Part shown: positions 10,629 through 21,492 of the stretch, one piece after another
How positions within the stretch are numbered: the stretch's first letter is position 1
How the letters are laid out: each line of letters begins with the position of its first letter
DNA from: Macrophomina tecta
Lineage: Eukaryota > Ascomycota > Dothideomycetes > Botryosphaeriales > Botryosphaeriaceae
Direction: 5' to 3'
NCBI GenBank assembly: GCA_024180945.1
Contig: JAKSGN010000007.1
Coordinates: forward strand, 1,550,001-1,614,000
DNA length: 64,000 nucleotides
Notes under the pieces: generated by a model
The model's database searches: none
Told to the model about the DNA's origin: nothing
What the model saw: only the letters and a program-made list of their open reading frames with translations
Program-made: the position numbers and the translations under genes

Positions 10629-13408
10629 TGATCGTGAGATTGTGTCTTAAGCTGGAGTAAGGATAAAAGCAGATGCCTTCTAGGCAGCCGATGAGGTTTT
10701 GTGCAGAGAACTCGGCGGGATTTGTCCTTGCCGAGTATTGTCGCAACGTGCATTTTTTGGGCAAAGGTGGGGCAAACGGCGCTGACGCCATTCTTTTCCG
10801 GGTGTGAATCGAGCGTGAGCTGTTGCGAGCAAGGCACAGCGTCCGCTTTTACTTTGTCGACTCCCTGAGCCTTCTGGCAACGGCCATACCCTTTGCTTCC
10901 GCGCCAAGTCAGATCCTTGGAACGGCTCTCAAAAATTCAGAAAAGTGTTGTAACTACTTTGGACGAAGCAAAGTTCGTGAATTGCCCAAAAAATCAAGTA
11001 GTTCGAAAGAGGCATCGTGAACTGCACAATCAGTAGCATGTTGGAGCTCGGCTTAAACCCACTGATTTTATTGTACATGGTGACTGCTGCCTTCTATCGC
11101 TCCCCTCGACTGGCATCCTAACCGCCTTGGGGGCCTCGTATACCGTAAGGCAGGCTTCACCGTTGTTATACTGATTGGGGAGCCGTGAAAGGCTGGAAAT
11201 ACAGATTGTAGAAGGATAATCTTGCACAGAAGCCAAATCATTGTCTTCTTGCCTTTCGAAAACCATCAACAGGGCCTAGGATCGACACGGGAGTATGGAA
11301 GTAACAGTTCATCCGAGCGGACGCTCAGCAAATCATGTAACAGTATGTGAAACTCCAAAATTGGCTCTTGACGCATGAGTAAATGCATGGTCGGAATAGC
11401 GGTGAGCTCGACTGGCTTGGTCCTTGGGCATCAAAGAAAAACATTTACTGTCCTCACGACTGGCGACCCTGCCCCCGCATGAGTTTTGCTGTAAGCCGCT
11501 GCTAATGACGTCTTCGGCACCTGTGTTTCTGAATAAGGCTCCGGGAAGGACCTCGTTATTGTGGTCCAAGCCATTGTCAGTGCAGCCGGGGTCCCGGAGT
11601 GGAAAGCCTTCATCCATGGCAGAGTGTCGAAATCGCGCCGACTGGTGGCCGCCTTGATCAAGGATTCGCGGATTGTGCCGGTCGGACGGAGAAATAGATG
11701 CTGGCAGGTCAAGACAACCTCGAACTGGGCGTCAATAATATCGACTGCGATAAGTCTGAGTGGATGCTAAGCAGTTTCCAGTTCCGTTAAGTGATAGACA
11801 GGGCCTGGCTATTATTAGAGATCAGGAATCTCAGATCTGCGTAGCATTTCCCTTATACAAACGATGACGAATCTTCGGCCTGGGGAAGGGAGTCGCATAA
11901 AGACAGCTGAATGATCCATTTTCCGAGATGAGCCGGTGCAATCTGCTTTGCTTGCGCAAATCTGTGATAAAGATAGATTCATCCCGGTTTTTTCCTCTGT
12001 ATTTATTCGAATGACAATAATGGAGAGGACAGAGAAATGAGTATAGCGAACGCAGTGAGGGAACACATTACATTATCTGAATGGTGGTTGCACTGCGAAC
12101 CCCCGGAAGCACTCGGATAGCGGCCCCTAGGAAGCCGTCAAAGGTCGGTTACAAAAGCCTCGAAACCGCGATAGCCGGGCTCCGAAAAATCCGCCGAGGT
12201 CGAACTGTAGCTATCCCAGGCCGGAGACAATGGTTCGCGGTGAGCTGCCCACCGGGGTCTTGCAGCCCACCTCATTCCGGGAGTGATGTCATGGTGCCGA
12301 TGCACAGCCACTCCATGTAGGCGCGTGGTCCCGGTGTGGGGGATGCCGGTACCCTCAAGCATCCCGTAAAACTGCTGGGGTTCCCGCTGCACGGCGAGAG
12401 CCGCAATGGCGGGGGGTCGTCGTATCACTGATGTTGGAGTGTCAGAGTCTCAATGCCCGAAACTGCACATATTGTATGAAGCCATTAAGTGTAGATATTG
12501 TTTGAGATGGTTGCCCGGCTCTGCAGCTGCATGAAGAGATCATCAATTTCTTGACAATAGTATCTCATGAGGCAGACAGGAGTTGGTGCAGCGAGGCTGA
12601 TGGGGCTTTTTGTGCTGGCGGTTAGGCGGCAAGGGGTAGTCAGTCCATTGTTCCAAACGTCGTGCGATTGGCTGAGTCCCCAGATGTGGAGAAAGCGACA
12701 CGGAATCGATACCTGTTGACAACAATGTCCCGCACGCCGAGAGCACTTGGCGCAACCTTCAGGAGACTGGCATCTGGGACAGGAAGCCTTCCAGAAATTG
12801 CGCCGCATAAAGGAGAAAAGTCATCGGACAGGGCTGAAGGACAGATCTTGATGTCAATCTTGCGATGGTTTGAAGTGACAAGGGCGGTGTGAACAGGGCA
12901 AAAGGACGCATATAATCCGTGGCGCAGGCCAGTGCTTACGAACGATCCTCGCGCACTCCGCGCCAGTCAGACGATCATGTCCGCGGGCGGTGGCGCTGGG
13001 ATCAGTTTTTATAGAGTGGATGTTGGGCAATGAGTCGTGGTTGAGGCTCTTCGTCTGTTTAGGTAAACTAAGCGCGCTAGAAGGCTGCGATTGACTCGTA
13101 AACATTGCATGTCTCTCGGAACATGCGACGTGCGCCGTTTCATGCCGAGGAAACCCCTGATTGCGTTGCAGCTTGAAACCGTGCACCAAATAAAAGTGGC
13201 TTTTACCGCTAATCGACGCTGCCACGCTTCTCCGCTGACCAAGACAGGGCTGAGCCTTCTGGTGGCTCCTGTTCATAATGGACAAGAGTCTGGCTCGGGA
13301 CGCTCTGAAATTCCCGGGGGATATGTACGCCACAGCCGCCTTAAACTTGCGGCCCTACAGACGGAGCCTTCGGTCAGGGTTTCAGCCTTCCTGCGTAACA
13401 ACTCTTCG
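10629..13408. other. Long gene-poor stretch
   Basis: I find no recognisable protein, RNA or repeat. Short frames on both strands around 11.3-11.8 kb overlap each other, and none resembles a known family. It could hold decayed sequence or long regulatory flanks. Confidence 0.45.
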
Positions 13409-14776
13409 ATGCCGGACTTCAAGATTGTGTACGACCCCAGAGTTGCCATCCCAACTCTGGTCGGCAGCGCTCTCTCATGCTTTGCCACAACATGCGTTCT
13501 CTTGGCATGGATGTGTTGCGGTCAAGGGAAGAGATCGTTCCGCTATGCTCTGGTTCTCAATCTGACATTCGCCGGTACGCCTGATTCTAATTCCTTGTGC
13601 CACCTTCTCTAAACTGACTCTCGTGCTCAGAATGGGTCAATGGGCTGAACAATACCATTTCGGGAACTATTGCGGTCATTCATAAAGGGTACTTGCAGCC
13701 CGGAAGCGCGTGCACGCTCAACGGTTGGGTAGGCCAGTTGTCTGTTCAGGTACAGTTCCCAGGCCCTTCGCAAACCGCACGAGCTCACATCTCCAAGGCT
13801 GCAGACTTTTCCATCCTAGCCATTGCTTTGGTGACTTTGCTCACGATCAAACTTAAGTCTTACATTCTCAACGCATCGTTTGACAAGAAGATTCTCATAT
13901 GCCTTGCGGTATGGGCTGTCCCACTTGCGACAAGTAATGGACCGCATTCTGGAAACGGTTGGCGCATTCGCTAATAGGGTCCTTAGGCACAACCGCCGTT
14001 GCGATGAAAGTGATGGAGCCGGTCAGCGGCAACTGGTGCTGGATATCTGCTGAAAAGACCAATCTCCGTTACGCACTTACGCACGGCTGGCGCTTTGGAA
14101 TCATCATCGTCACAATCCTCATTTACATATACGTCTTTGTTTACATGCGGAAACGGTTGTCGTACCTCCAGGAGACCAGCCGAACATTTTCCTACGACTA
14201 CGGCCGCGACTTGCATGATCTCAGCGCTATGGCAACACCATCGGCGAACATGGATTTCAAGGACGGCCCAAGGAATGAGCCCTTGACGGTGATTGACGAG
14301 GAAAACGCGGGCCCTGGCAGAAGTATGGTTATTCACTGGTCCCCTGCGGAGATAGTGCGAACTCTAAACTGACGATGCATCAAGCAATGACGGCGCAAAC
14401 GAAAAGCAAGAACAAGCTCCTTGGCGTCAATACTGGCCTCTCAGTCGCATCTTCAAACATCCGTTCGCCCATTTCGCCGATGCCTCCCCCGAGCCCGGCA
14501 GGGATGCGCAGAAGAAAGCGCGGGCAGAGCAAGAGCGTGGAGCGCGAAATCTGGCGGATGCTACTCCTCAACGCGTACCCAATCGTGTACGTCATACTAT
14601 GGCTGCCTGGAATCGCAAACCGGATTGCCGAGGCGACAGGACATCAGTACAAATGGCTGCAGATCATGCAGTGCTCAACACAGTACATCGGGCTCGCAAA
14701 CTCCATCACCTACGGATTCAAGGAGCATCGGCGAGACTTTGCCATGTGGATACAAAGCCTTCATCACGAGAAATAG
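13409..14776 (+). CDS. cAMP-receptor-like seven-transmembrane G-protein-coupled receptor
   Basis: Exons are 13409-13574, 13631-13749, 13798-13933, 13987-14322 and 14385-14776, giving 382 aa. Splicing restores GWVGQLSVQ-AADFSILAIAL, VWAVPLAT-STTAVAMKV and EPVSGNWCWISAE, all typical of fungal receptors related to the Dictyostelium cAMP receptors. Five hydrophobic helices precede a long third intracellular loop rich in Ser/Pro/Lys/Arg (about residues 225-300). Two more helices follow (LLLNAYPIVYVILWLPGI, IMQCSTQYIGLANSITYGF). The paired extracellular Cys of CTLNGW and NWCWI are present. Such receptors signal through heterotrimeric G proteins at the plasma membrane, often in nutrient sensing. The ligand is unknown. 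The 48-nt intron 2 is a multiple of three without a stop, so it could be retained; removing it fits the helix pattern better. Confidence 0.88.
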
Positions 14777-17470
14777 GCGCTGGACGCTGGGAACCAATGC
14801 AAGGCTGCGGGGCAGCTTGCATATGTGTCATGGGTCAGGGACGTTTCTAACTTTCTTCAGCTTTGTTACTCTCAGCTCCTTCATTGTGACCTTTTTCCGA
14901 CACTGCGTTTTCGAGCTTCTTCCCATACCCAAAATTTTTCAGGCGGACCATGTTTGATTCCAGAACGAGGCAAAGCAAGAAGAATAACTCAACATTGAGA
15001 CACCATCAACACTTCACACTCGAGCCCGGCTCCACATTGCGCCGCGGCATTTTCCCACTTGATGTGACAGCGCACCAACACGAGAATCCATACATCGCCT
15101 GGGAGTACGTCCTGGCGAGCGGCTTGGCGAGACGTTACGCTAAGCGCCTGGGCCCCTCTCGTTACCATTTCGCGTGAATCTTCGGGGCACCTTTGAGCGA
15201 GAGGCCAACTGTATCCGCAAGAGACGCCACAATCCAACGCCACACCAGTGCAGACGGAAGTTTCTCCGGGCCACGCGTCCCCAAGGGCCCGGGCTGGGCG
15301 CGCGGATGGAGATTTGGCTGGAGCAGGGTCGAACCACTTGACATTCCGGTGAGCGGGGCCGGGAACGGCCCGGGGGGGGGGGGGGGAGCGGTAGGATATG
15401 AAGGAAGGCCCCCTGTATTTGTCGGCGTCCGGTGCTCGCATTCGGGAATTTCGAGCATCTGGGGCCAATCGGGAGCGGCCTCATACGCGGAGCGTCGGCC
15501 ATTGGCGCGACATGTTAAGGGGGTGAGCCCGCTACGGGGGCGGGAACAGGATCGTGGGCTCGAAACGTAGATCAATCGGATCCACTCACTCACTCAGCAG
15601 CCCTAAGGGCGATCCTGCGAATGACAATTTTCCCCCTGGGGCTTTGGGTCTTCTTTCTCCTCCACATGCTACCCGTCGTTTGATCTGCCCTTAGGCGCGT
15701 TTGAGATGGTGAACTTCGACTGCCAAGCGAGATGACCGGTCCGTGGGCGAGGCCGTGAGGCTCCGGGGCCGGCGATCATTTGTGCTCCCGCTTCGCGCGC
15801 CCCGGCTTCCCGGCGATCCGGAGCGCTCCTGCATTGCCATTGTCGGCCCCCACGTGGCGCCCGTACGGGTGTTCGCCTGGGAGGTCGGGAGTCCTTGCCC
15901 GAGATTCATGGCAAGCGCAGGTGCGTCCGGAGAGGCCCGCTTCGACGCTCTGAAGAAGCGTCTGCCCAGCCTTGCGCCCTGCAACGTGCATCGGGCGCCG
16001 GAGCATTGCGATATTGACACGCGTTCAGTTTGACGGCAAGCATCCTGAGATAGGCGGGCGCAGGGCGCAGTCGAGGCGTCGAGAGGACGGTGTGCTCCAA
16101 TTCTGGTTTATGGCGCCGTGACCACGATTTCGACATGATTGGCTCGCCCTGCGGCATCAGTGCCTGAAGCACTCAACAACAGTTTACATGGCAGAAAGAT
16201 TTTCCAGCTGCAGCGTCCTACGAGGATGCTCGATGTGCGAGGCCGCGGGCGAAAGAAGTGAGCGGGCCCTCTCGCGATATCTCAGCAGGGGCTCAGTTAT
16301 CAACTCAGCCTGCGGAGGGCATTTTGAAGTTTGCACCTGCTCACCGCTCCCCTGTGGAAGTCTGCAAATACACGCTGTTGAACCACACTGGTGAACCAAA
16401 CGAGAGAAGAAAGGTTGATTGATGAAGGAGGCAACAGGCGTTGGCCTTGAGGGCCAGCGCTTGGTGTTGACTAAGCTACTTAAGCAAACAATCTAAACCT
16501 AGAATGGCCTAGCGGCTGCCACTAGAACCTTCCACCCTCCAACACTCGCACTCACGGCTCAGAGACGGCAGGGCAAGCTCACCGAAAACGATCAACAGCG
16601 CATCCCGGAAACAGGCTATCCTCAACCACAGGCACAGGCGGGAAGGTGCCTCTCCAATATGCACTTAGTCTCCGATTCACGTGGAACAGGCAAAGGAGCC
16701 AACGACTTAGATGTACCAGTCATGCCGCTGAATGCAAGAGTTCGGCTCTTGAGACGACACTGTTGTACGTAGAAGTGCAATACGAAGTAGTGCTGTATGG
16801 GTGGTCGAGGCACGGCTTTGCGTTGTCTAACTAGGGTAATGGTAGGTTGAGAAGTACACGGTACGATTGCACAGATTAACGATCCTCGGATCTAGTGCAT
16901 ACGATGGAGCTTTCGGCCGACCGTGCTGTGCGTAATCCTTGGCATGAGCAGGCCCATCTATGGGATGAGAACATGAAGGAGATGGGCACTTGGCGGATTT
17001 CTCGTTCACCGGCTGCCGGTTGGAGGACAATTCTGTCCAAAGCCGGGCATCATTCGAATATTGCTCGCACCAACCCGCTTGTGGGCGGTGTGGAGCAGCT
17101 CTTCCGCTGAGATATAGGAGGGCTCTGCATCCGGTCGGTAGCTTCGAATTACGGAGCTTGATACAGGTGGGCTTTTGCCGTCTTCTGATCCCGACATGGG
17201 CCAGAGAAGCCCCGCTCCACTATCATCATGGCGCGGGCGGTCGGATGCAGACCCCTCCTGTGCTGACCACTTCTGCATGAATAATAACACTCGACCCGGA
17301 CGAATCGAGGAACCTCCCCGGCGTCCGTCCTCACTTTCAGGGTTCCTTCTATGAGCCACCAAGTTGACTAATGCGCTGCTGCAGAAGCCGATAAAAAGGC
17401 AGCACGAGCAGAACAGGCCACTCCGAACACAATTCCACGACCAACCAAGAACTAGCTATCGCGCCCCCTC
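14777..17470. other. Long gene-poor stretch with GC-rich segments
   Basis: No gene is recognised. A run of about 16 G lies near 15370-15386, and 15.2-16.1 kb is visibly GC-rich with overlapping frames on both strands that carry no family signature. Confidence 0.45.
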
Positions 17471-18329
17471 ATGTCTACGTCGCCATCTCCGCCTTTGAGC
17501 CTGGCCGGCAAGGTTGCCATTGTCACGGGAGGCTCCCGCGGCATTGGTGCTGCGACTGCACTGGAGCTCGCCAAGCGGGGTGCGAAGGTAGGACGAGGCC
17601 GGTTGCCACGACGCCCAGCCGGCAGAAGAACTGACGCGAAGACAGGTTGCGATCACCTTCGTCTCGCCCAGCAGTGCGAAGCTCGCAGACGGCATCGTCT
17701 CCCAGATCGAAAGCCTCAACAACGGCGCCGCCGCGGTCAAGATCCAGGCCGACATGCACGACCCCAGCTCCTCGGACAAGATCGTGCAAGAGACCGTCGC
17801 CGCATTCGGCGACTCGATCGACATCCTGGTCAACAACGCCGGCGTCGAGCTCCCCGCCAGCCCGCTCGGGGCCATCACCCCGGAGGCCTACGCCAACGTC
17901 ATGGACGTCAACCTCCGCAGCGTCGTCTTCCTGACCCAGGCCGTGCTGCCGCGCCTGCGCAGCCCCGGCCGCATCATCAACATCTCGTCCGCCCTCGCGC
18001 GCATCACCATACCCGGGGCGAGCGTGTATGCCGCGACCAAGGCGGGCCTGGAGGCGCTGACGCGCATCTGGGCGTCGGAGCTGGGGGCCGCGAGCCACAC
18101 GGTGAATGCGGTCGCCCCTGCCGCTACCCTGACGGACATGATGGACCGCGCGCTTCAGGTCCCTGAAATCGCGCAGGCGACCGAGATCCAAAAGGCGATG
18201 ACGCCAATGGAGCACCGGCTGGGCACGGCCGAGGATATTGCTCTTGCGGTGGCATTGGTTGCGGAGCCGGCCAGCAGGTGGATTACCGGTCAGACTATTC
18301 AGGCGGGCGGAGGTCTTGTTATGACCTGA
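17471..18329 (+). CDS. Short-chain dehydrogenase/reductase (classical SDR)
   Basis: Exons are 17471-17587 and 17646-18329, giving 266 aa. The cofactor motif TGGSRGIG lies at about residues 18-25, the structural NNAG follows, and the catalytic Ser is in IINISSALA. The active-site YAATK is intact, and VNAVAPAAT and ITGQTIQAGGG close the fold. The 58-bp intron falls right after the first helix (ELAKRGAK-VAITFV), a common fungal position. The family uses NAD(P)H on hydroxyl or keto substrates; the closest general type is the FabG-like oxoacyl reductases. Absence of an Asp at the end of strand 2 hints at NADPH rather than NADH, a weak inference. It has no obvious partner gene; flanking regions are gene-poor. 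Confidence 0.93.
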
Positions 18330-19125
18330 GCCTACGGATCAGGAGGCTCAAAGATCGACTGCACATCTCTTTGCTCCGTTTTCACCAGCACATCCGGTCA
18401 GACGCAAAACAAGGGACTCTCAGGGATCGTGGGGACTGAAAATTGGACTTCCAGATACAAATAAGCCTTTATTCTCATAACTTTCACGTCCGGACGACTG
18501 CTTAAGTGCCTGAGAGGTTTTTTTTTTTTTTTTTTACCAGAAATGCCTTAGGCTGAGGCGGGTATAATCCTATGACCATGCTCAGCCTCGGGTGCGCTTA
18601 GTCCGATTAAGCATATCCTGGAGCCAATACATGTGCGCCTGGTCTGTTACTCGTTTTGATTCTTTTTTGTGCACGTGGCCCGTCACGATGCCCACGCATG
18701 GCTAAAAAAAAAAAAAAAAAAAAAGGCTCCTCGCATGTTAAGTTAGGCTCTGGGGTCTTTTAGGGGGTCGCTATGTGCGGCTATGTTGCAATGTCAGCAA
18801 AGCCCGAAGCTATTGAAGACGAAAGCAGTAAATCATTGATGCCACGCCCCGGCCAGGCCCGCTTTCAGGCCTCGCTACCTCTGCGCTTCTTCGACCGCGC
18901 CGAAAGTCCGCCAGATGGTTCCGTCAGCTTCTCAACAACCCTGGCATCTTGAAACTTCTACGCATACGGCTATGCTACCTGTTTGAAGCCTGGCTCCTCC
19001 CTGCGATCTTCCATGCGCTTGCTCGTCTCGTGAGTCACCGAGTAGCTTCTGCAGCACATGCTCGACATTCCAACGCAGGAGACTTACTTGCAAAACTTTA
19101 CGCCCAACTGGGTGGTGGCACCATC
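18330..19125. other. Intergenic region bounded by T and A homopolymers
   Basis: No gene is seen. A T18 tract (18518-18535) and an A21 tract (18704-18724) flank a 168-bp segment containing a GGCTGAG...CTCAGCC hairpin. No target duplication was recognised. Confidence 0.5.
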
Positions 19126-19732
19126 ATGCGGCTGCTGCACTGCGGACGAGGCGCCGGCGACAACCGCGTCACGATAGCTCTCGAGGAACACAATCAAGCC
19201 AGCGCACCTCCGTACGCTATTTCGTCCCACCGCTGGGGCTTGTCTGGGAAAGAAGTTTCTTTCCGCGACTTTGAGAACGGCACAGCCTTTTAAAGGCCGA
19301 TTTGCGGAGATCGAGGGCTGTTGTGCGCAGGCACTGGTAGCTGGTCTCTTCTGCGTCTGGATTGACACATGTTGTTTCGATAAGAGCAGCAGCGCAGTAG
19401 TCTCCGAGGCAATAAACTCCATATTGCGTTACTACCGAAATTCTTGCATCTGCTATGCTTATTTGCAAGTGGTCTCCACGACGAACCGGGATACGAGGAT
19501 TCCGGGCTCAGAGTTCACGAGGAGTGAATGGTTCAAGCGTGGCTAGAAATTACAGGAATTGATCGCACCAAAGTTTGTCTTCTTCTACTCCAAGCACTGG
19601 GTTGAATTAGGCACGAAGAAGAACCTTGCAGAGACCGTGCTGCAAATTACAAAGGTCAATATGGCGAGTCTACAGGATCCGGCGATGATACATCAACAGG
19701 GGCCAAATAATGCAGTTTGTCAGGAAACCTGA
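19126..19732 (+). pseudogene. HET-domain pseudogene fragment
   Basis: The frame starts MRLLHC and contains APPYAISSHRWG..GKEVSFRDFENGTAF, the start of a HET domain. It then shifts by one base at about 19290. It continues as KGRFAEIEGCC, FCVWIDTCCFDKSSSAVVSEAINSILRYYR and EWFKRG. At that point the conserved Trp of the RGWTLQELIAP motif is a TAG stop. After the stop the same frame goes on with LQELIAPKFVFFYSKHW and ELGTKKNLAETVLQITK, as in intact homologues. The homology is clear. One frameshift plus one in-frame stop make it non-functional. Trp to TAG is a G-to-A change, compatible with RIP-type mutation. Confidence 0.8.
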
Positions 19733-19734
19733 AC

Positions 19735-21275
19735 AAGAAGTGACGCCGGACTTATCGAACTCGTTGAATGCATCAGCGAAAATTACGAACCGGTATACAT
19801 GGAGGCAGACGCAATTTTCTCCGCCGGGAAAGTCTCCAGGAAGCGTTTTGGCAAGCTATTCCGCTGGAATTATCTGGCATATGCGACAGTGGCACATTGA
19901 GCGCCCTGGGCGGTTTTGAGTTGCGGCGTTTGTCGTGGGCTTTCGATGAAGATTTCCGCCAGCGGTGCGCGCCCCTTCACGCCGAGTGGCTATAAGACTG
20001 TGGTCCTGTGGATATACATGATTTGGCCGTATACCTGCTACGGTTAGACAAGAAAGGAACTCGGGAGTGCCTTGGACACCGTGGCGGGAGGCTTTGGGGC
20101 CTTCCCATCAGGTAATGCGTCTGCTACGATCTCAGAATGATGGGCTTGGACAACAAAGCCGTATCTTTTCACCAGAATTCTTGCTGTGGGCTCACTTTAC
20201 TGACCTGTTTGGGCCCAGATGAGGTACATGATCGACATGCGCACATATCACGCAATGCATCCCGAAACAGATATAAACACGGGAACTTGAAGAAGCCTCT
20301 GCGCCGATGGATGATGCCAATGGGACTCCAGACGACTCAGTGCTTATCCATTTCCCCGCAACAGTCATGGGCCTTGGCCTACGCAACAAAAAGTGGAGCA
20401 CTGAGTCTCACCTTTCCCCATTTTCACGGCTGACCTCGTTGCCAGCGAAACTTGCGGTGGACGATATTGAAGACATATCTTGGAACGCGGGGGCGTTTGA
20501 GAGAGTTATTCTCTCGTCTCGAAAAAGGAGCTCATCAAGGCGGTAGTCACAGCACACGTCGCTGAGACTGCTAACACTGCGTCCGCTGATTGTATTGCAG
20601 GAAAAGGAAATGGCCTCATCATGCTACTTCAGGGCAGTGCTGGCACGTGCAAGACTCTTACTGCAGAGTCCATTGCAGAAACTGATACACAGACCACTAT
20701 ACCGTGTTACCTTCGGCGATATTGGCACCGAGCCAGACAAGGTGGAATTTAACTTAGTGTTAACCCTACGCACTGGCACAACCTGGGATTGCAATGTCCT
20801 TATTAACGAAGCCGATCCGTTTCTGGAACAGCGGCGGAGTTCAGATTTGCGGCGCAATGCCTTGTTATCTGCTTTCCTCCAAGGCCTGGAGAATCACAAC
20901 GGCATACTCATACTCACGTCAAATCTGGTCGGCACCTTTGACGCAGCGATTAAGTCTTGAATCAGGATTTCAATCTACTATCCTCCCCTGGATCAATTGG
21001 AAATCTGGATGGGGTTGATCGGAGACCTCGAAGGCAGCGGATTTGACGCCAATGTCAAAGAACTAAAACAGATGACCCACTGTTTAGCTCAGCACACTCT
21101 CAACGGGAGACAGATTCGGAATGCGATGAAGACCGCATGGCAGTTGGCGGAATACGAAAGGAAGAAATTAGCATATTATCATGTCGAGGCAGTGATCGGA
21201 GTCACAAACGAGGTCGAAGAATATCTTGTGAAACCTCATATGGGTGACGAATCTGATTGGAAACGCGGCCTCTAA
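19735..21275 (+). pseudogene. Decayed fungal AAA ATPase (DUF7025-type) gene
   Basis: Fragments of one protein lie in order in shifting frames. They are ELVECISENYEPVYMEADAI near 19760, GGFELRRLSWAFDEDF near 19920, VDIHDLAVYLLRLDKKGTREC near 20010, and YMIDMRTYHAMHPETD near 20230. These are followed by IHFPATVMGLGLRNKKW near 20345 and GKGNGLIMLLQGSAGTCKTLTAESIAE near 20600. The rest is PLYRVTFGDIGTEPDKVEF, VLINEADPFLEQRRSSDL and a C-terminal lid ending near 21275 (KTAWQLAEYERKKLAYYHVE). The Walker A motif has Cys in place of Gly in GTGKT. Several stops and frameshifts separate the fragments. It follows the HET fragment directly; the two may be one decayed non-self-recognition locus or two adjacent genes. 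Confidence 0.82.
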
Positions 21276-21492
21276 ATGGATGCTGGGGATTTTGCGATTA
21301 TGACAGAACTTTGATCCTCACATTATCTGGGCATAGACGGATGTAGCTTAATATTCTTTACGCTCAGACACTGTACTTAGCGACTAGCCAGAATTCAGTA
21401 ATCGATGGATGTGTCTATAAGACACCAGACCAACTGAACATTTCTGTGTTCAGTCATACCATTGTCTAAAAAAAAATGATACCCGAAGGCCC

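Noticed and set aside
11333..11770. Overlapping frames suggesting a small gene, one with a GTIRESLIKA stretch faintly like an NmrA-type cofactor site
   Set aside because: The glycine motif is incomplete, no second domain element follows, and frames on both strands overlap equally.
13750..13797. Reading the 48-nt GPCR segment as coding
   Set aside because: It is stop-free and a multiple of three, but it has GT-AG ends and would insert a hydrophilic stretch where orthologous receptors run straight into the next helix.
15301..15345. Possible tRNA T-arm (GGTTCGACC on the minus strand)
   Set aside because: The flanking bases do not form a five-pair stem and no A-box or acceptor stem lies at the right distance.
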